DNA of 64,000 nucleotides, taken from the NCBI RefSeq assembly GCF_028389875.1, contig NC_084676.1, positions 434,001 through 498,000 on the forward strand, written 5' to 3'. The stretch's first letter is position 1, and the number at the start of each line of letters is the position of its first letter. Positions 60,768 through 64,000 of the stretch are shown here, piece by piece. This stretch comes from Rhea pennata (taxonomy: Eukaryota; Chordata; Aves; Rheiformes; Rheidae). The notes beneath the pieces were generated by a model. It was given only the letters and a program-made list of their open reading frames with translations. It ran no database searches and was not told the DNA's origin. A program made the translations under genes and the position numbers.

Positions 60768-63700
60768 AGAACCTAATGGAATAAGCTTTTCAAGCAAACT
60801 TTCCCAGCAAGCTAGCATTCCTTTGTAATTCAGGGAAAAGTGAAATGCATTATGCATAAAAAAAAAACCAAAAAAAAACCCAAAAAAACCCCCACTTCTT
60901 CCTCTGTGTCTAAATGGTTTTGTCCATCCAGGAGCCTACACTTAGTTATCTGGGTCTGAAAACATTGCGTGTTTCCTTTGATTAGCATTAAGCTGCTTTT
61001 ATGAAGACATTGAAATAATTTTAACACAAAACTGATAGATAAGGCATTCTTTGTCATTTTAAACAAAAAGGTCTGATTCATCTGATTCATTGTCAAAGCT
61101 ATCCTCTGTATTTATGGCTGTAAAGTATCCAAAGCAACCAGCATAGCTGGAAATGGGTCCCTCTCCAAATTCCTCCTCACATGAGTAATATTTAGTCACA
61201 AAAGCAGTGCCACTGTACATGCCTTATTTACCAGGCTGTGTGCAGTCACTCCTTGCTGCCCTTCATGCTTTGCAGTTCTGTGGCTCTCGGGAGGGGGATT
61301 ATCGGTACCCCTCACCTCCTTCCTATCTCACCTGAGGACAACGGGAAATGCTTGTTTGGAAAGCTTGCTCCTACCTGTGGGAGACCTGACTTATCTCTGA
61401 GTCAGCTTTATAAAGCCACACCTTGTTTCTTAGGTAGAGAGCTTGTCACAGCTTCCTGCTGGGCCCTTGCAGCTGCCTTGCTCACTTTTCTAATTTGCCC
61501 TGAGATACATTCATGGTGGGGAGCTGGCTACTTCCTCTCCTTCTGTCTGTGAGGCAGCTGAAAGTTGAAGGGTGTCTGACTTTGTGGAAGGAAGCTGAAG
61601 TGGAGGAGAGTGGTTACTTAGGAGTTTACATGTTCTTGTTGCTGATTTTTAAGTATTTGGAATTTATAGTAATTTTGTTTAAAAAAATAAAAATGAATAA
61701 ATAAAGGTCTCACTTGGCCTGGACTATAGGAGTTGGGTGAAAAAATGTATGACTTGACAAAATTCATAAAAAGTCATATTGCTAGAGATATTCTGATCAG
61801 CTGAACTTAGGAACTAAAGTGCAAAATGAAGGAACTTAATGCATTTTTCAAGAGGCAATTTGATGAGGGATACTTCCGCCAAAGCAAAATGTGGGGATTT
61901 ACAGATTCTGGGTGAGTTTCTCCTCCAGAAGTTCTCTGTGTTTGACTTGACTCTGCTGTCATTGAGTCTGTGATTACTAAGTGCAGTATCTTGCCTGAAG
62001 CAATATGCCTCTGAAAACTTTACTGTAATGGGTAGTTTTGCCAAGAAGGAGTCTCCCATGAGCAATCTCTGGAGTCAATAATATATTTCTGCTGCCACCT
62101 ACTGAAACATTACCAGTCAACTTTCTTTTGTAGTAGCTAACATCAAGCTTGGGTGCAGAAGTTCACTGACACAATCTGTCATTCCCAATCACAGAAAGCA
62201 ACTGTCTCCACTTCTATTTAAAATGCTGTTGTGTGGCTGAAATGACAGTTATGTGCAGTGTGCTCCCAGCTGGGCTGGAGCTTTGATACTAAAAGGTTGC
62301 TCTGCAGGTGTGTTTTCCTGCCCTTCTTTTCTCCAAGGATTCCCTCCCCTGGTATCGTGTTTGGAAACTAGCGCATGATTTACCAAACTAGCTTTTTCCG
62401 AGCACTTTCCTCAGCATTGCAGTGATATCAGAAGCCCTACTGCCCCGATGCATGATGAAGGTAGATTTGCGCCAGCAATTCTTTAGGTAGCTGCTTCTTA
62501 TGGTCCTGAGTTGACCACTACATTTTGATGCTAGGCACCTTTTCTAACTGGGACAGCCTATGCTTTTCTCTGCTCTAATCCAGATGCTTTTGAAATGACT
62601 GAGGCTTCCCATAGCCTTCTGGAAAGAACAGCTAAGGGAAAACCCAGGGATCTGAATCATCACTTCTTCTCTTAGGTAAATGGCATCATTGTGCTTCTGT
62701 CAGCAGCTGTCATCAAAAACCAGCTGGCCTCCCTTGCTATTGCTGCTCATTCTTGAGAAAACTGGGCAACTTCCTGAGAGCAATAACCCTGTGGAAAGTC
62801 TTGTTGAAGTGTATCTAAATGTGTCCTAGTTGCTGTAATATGTAATCCCCGCATGTCCGTGTGCCACACACTGTCACACTGGGTGAGGTCCAGTGCTTTG
62901 TGGACCCATTAGAGTGTAGCATTGAGTAAGGACTCACCGAGCCCCATCACCAGAGCCTACTGTATCTGTACTGTTTCTCCCAAAGCAGAAGAAGCTCAGT
63001 GCTGTGCAATGGGTCCACCTGGTTGTCATTTATGTGTTCAAGTGAAATGACTTTAAACAAAGGCATGCTGTCTACAGTGACCTGAGATTGACCAAAATAT
63101 GTGCGAGAGCACAGCTTAGTTTGCTGGGCTCCAGCATAGGATATGTAGGCAATTCCAGTCATCCTAACAGCAGCGGTGGCCCTCAAGGGTAAGGGTAACC
63201 CATACTGCTCCTGTTTTACCTCCAGCATGCAGACAGCAAAATTTTCTTCCCTCTTGGGGGGAGAAGATCCTTCTCCAGACAAGTATGTGCATCCAGGTCT
63301 ATCTCAGGATCTGCTTATCACTTTCCCGAAGAGCATACACACAGAGCCCTTGAGGAATGCCAAAAATGGCCTGGGTTAACTTTGGGAGAAACAGAAACTC
63401 TTAGCTAGGAGGTTTATTGAGATGGTGTCACAAGATGAGTTATATCAGGATTTCTATTTGAGGTACTGTGTCATGCCTGAAGATTTTACAGCGTTCCTCA
63501 ACGAAAGCCTCGAAGGCACGAGAGTAGCATACCAGCATCTGGAGGTTGGTAACCAAGTGTGCTGCAAACCCTGGGGAGCATGCGCTCAGGAAGGGAAACT
63601 GCCAGCTTGTTTCATTCTCATAAATTGATTTTTAGAGAAAACCAATCAAAAACAGCCTGAAATGAGAAGTCATGTTCCACTACTAGATCCTTAAATTTCC

Positions 63701-64000
63701 ATGCAAACATTTTTGTTTGGATTCAAGCAGTTAATATTTTGTAGGCCAGGCTTTGCAATGTTGAATTATAACGTGAGACTGAGTGGTTTAAATGGTCGTT
63801 TCATCTCTGAAGTTACTAGAGAAGCAAATTTTAAAGACCAAAAGGAGTAAAAGTTGGACAAATTGCTATTTGAAGGAGGAAATTCACCTGCAAGTTCTAG
63901 GCATCATGTGGCATGAATGACTTTTGGCTGCTATTTCTTGGCTTCTTGCTGAGAGCAGAAGTTCTGTATATGCTTTTGGAGGTGAGGATACATGTCTTGA
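35460..64000 (+). CDS. PFDN1: PFDN1 (prefoldin subunit 1), exons 1-3, truncated by the right edge
   Basis: This is a beta-type subunit of the cytosolic prefoldin hexamer, which passes unfolded actin and tubulin chains to the TRiC/CCT chaperonin. Three exons (35460-35492, 35700-35866, 52571-52655) encode the first 95 residues in continuous phase: [50 protein letters not shown], then [16 protein letters not shown]. The chain is nearly the same as human (122 residues); N-to-G in EQLGRTKK is one visible change. It comprises the amino-terminal coiled-coil helix, the beta-hairpin region and the start of the second helix. The remaining roughly 27 residues should be in one exon beyond 64000; no such exon was found in 52656-64000. 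Confidence 0.96.
35700..35866 (+). CDS. PFDN1: PFDN1 exon 2
   Basis: The acceptor CCCCTGCAG|GCT starts [20 protein letters not shown], and the exon ends near [11 protein letters not shown]. The donor AAT|GTGAGT leaves AT of a Met codon. The preceding intron is only 207 bases long and very GC-rich. Confidence 0.97.
38015..39056 (-). mobile_element. CR1 LINE, 5'-truncated, minus strand
   Basis: Reading the minus strand, it begins near GACAGAGCTCAGAGGGT, continues through [11 protein letters not shown] and [11 protein letters not shown] (reverse transcriptase active-site block with FADD), and ends with an open frame of 193 codons (38085-38666) covering [19 protein letters not shown] to the natural CR1 ORF2 end LDATLSNML. 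The 3' UTR GTGACCCTGCTTGAGCAGG, GGACTAGATGATCTCCAG and TATTCTGTG follows. At least one stop (after VERLES) and frame changes make it non-functional. Confidence 0.95.
43453..43600 (+). mobile_element. tRNA-Ile-derived SINE with a CR1 3' tail
   Basis: Bases 43453-43527 align along their whole length with tRNA-Ile(AAU): A box TAGCTCAGGTGG at 43461, anticodon region GGTGCTAATAATGCC, and B box GGTTTGATCCC at 43506. Most differences are C-to-T or G-to-A at former CpGs. After a short joint the sequence is a CR1 3' tail (GGACTAGATGATCTCCAG to ATTCTATGATTCTATGAG). This is the layout of passerine TguSINE1-type elements, mobilised by CR1 enzymes. Confidence 0.9.
47831..49410 (+). mobile_element. CR1 LINE, long 5'-truncated copy with frame breaks and an internal deletion
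   Basis: It begins in the region between endonuclease and reverse transcriptase (about 47831) and covers most of the reverse transcriptase: [47 protein letters not shown] (motif A), [27 protein letters not shown] (motif C, FADD). It then runs to the ORF2 end and 3' tail. It needs several frame changes (for example near 48211 and 48600), has stops near 49084 and 49108, and lacks about 200 bases near 49130. It is non-functional. Confidence 0.95.
50241..50390 (+). mobile_element. tRNA-Val-derived SINE with a CR1 3' tail
   Basis: Bases 50241-50312 align with tRNA-Val(UAC): A box TAGTGTAGTGG at 50247, GGTTATCACATCTGCTTTA, then GAAGGTCCTGAGTTCAAGCC with the B box at about 50291. Differences again look like CpG decay. 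A 16-base linker (GAACCAGGAAATCTTT) joins it to GGACTAGATAATCTCCAG, AGGTCCCTTCCAACC and GATTCTGTGATTTCTG, the CR1 3' tail. A non-autonomous element presumably mobilised by CR1. Confidence 0.87.
50412..50453 (+). repeat. Tandem duplication of a 21-base unit
   Basis: GATTTGTGGGAAAGGATTG occurs twice in tandem, spaced 21 bases, directly downstream of the tRNA-Val SINE. Confidence 0.85.
52571..52655 (+). CDS. PFDN1: PFDN1 exon 3
   Basis: The acceptor TTACTTGTAG|G completes Met, then [20 protein letters not shown] and EEKIKELE. The donor GAG|GTAAGT falls on a codon boundary. Human PFDN1 has FILQSKEAIHSQLLEKQ at this place. Confidence 0.97.
58530..58602 (+). repeat. 30-base tandem repeat, 2.4 copies, next to a CR1 5' boundary
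   Basis: The unit reads ATGAGGAAAATGGGTCTTAA followed by AAATAATAAA. Two full copies differ by one base and a third partial copy ends about 10-15 bases before CR1 homology begins. Confidence 0.92.
58617..59562 (+). mobile_element. Older, divergent CR1 LINE fragment
   Basis: It starts near GTGGACTGAGAACTGGCTGA and keeps recognisable CR1 ORF2 pieces (GCTGACCTGCTAGAGAGCAG, CAGGTTTGCTGAAGATACAA, GGCAATGGGCACAAAG). It ends GACCCTGCTTGAGCAGG, GATGATCTTTAAAGG and CATTCTGAGATTCTG. It has many frameshifts and a deletion near 59395. It is more diverged than the copies at 38015 and 47831 and belongs to a different subfamily. Confidence 0.9.
60734..60768 (+). repeat. T27/A8 homopolymer junction
   Basis: An uninterrupted run of about 27 Ts is followed directly by eight As. 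An A/C-rich stretch lies 90 bases downstream (60859-60893). Confidence 0.9.

Larger units (their letters stand above)
52656..64000 (+). other. PFDN1 intron 3 (first 11.3 kb)
   Basis: AT-rich intronic DNA with one CR1 fragment, homopolymer runs and a short tandem repeat. I searched for the expected last exon (beginning QKKSYLERSV in human) and did not find it. Confidence 0.7.

Overview
The window looks like a bird genome. Evidence: CR1 LINE fragments with the avian-type 3' end (short repeats of ATTCTGTG or ATTCTATG after GGACTAGATGATCTCCAGAGG), compact GC-rich CpG-island promoters, vertebrate-type split genes, and the gene order SLC4A9 - HBEGF - PFDN1, which matches the mirror image of human 5q31. 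The species cannot be read from the sequence. Two tRNA-headed SINEs with CR1 tails argue for a lineage other than chicken; such composite SINEs are known from passerines.

Layout. (1) 1-11558, minus strand: SLC4A9 (AE4-type bicarbonate/anion transporter). Twelve coding exons can be placed, and reading phase is continuous across all junctions but one. They run from the amino-terminal cytoplasmic domain to the glycosylated extracellular loop. The carboxy-terminal half lies off the left edge. (2) 11559-18530: intergenic DNA with a G-rich tract and two CR1 3' tails. The second tail ends about 360 bases before the HBEGF start codon. (3) 18889-26905, plus strand: complete HBEGF, with five coding exons encoding 213 residues and a sixth exon of pure 3' UTR ending in an AU-rich region and AATAAA. 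(4) 26906-35385: intergenic DNA with a poly-T run, a GGAGA microsatellite and, next to PFDN1, a large inverted duplication (arms 32825-33425 and 34812-35386) around a 1.4-kb spacer that holds a degenerate 21-base minisatellite. (5) 35460 to beyond 64000, plus strand: PFDN1 (prefoldin subunit 1), exons 1-3. Intron 2 (16.7 kb) holds a minus-strand CR1, a tRNA-Ile/CR1 SINE, a plus-strand CR1 and a tRNA-Val/CR1 SINE. Intron 3 holds a further, older CR1. The last exon is off the right edge.

The three genes are functionally unrelated: a plasma-membrane ion transporter, a membrane-anchored EGF-family growth factor, and a cytosolic co-chaperone subunit. Their linkage is ordinary conserved synteny. 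The most unusual structures are the inverted duplication abutting the PFDN1 promoter and the two SINEs that have different tRNA heads but the same CR1 tail within 7 kb of each other. No bacterial-type system, CRISPR array or intact virus was seen.
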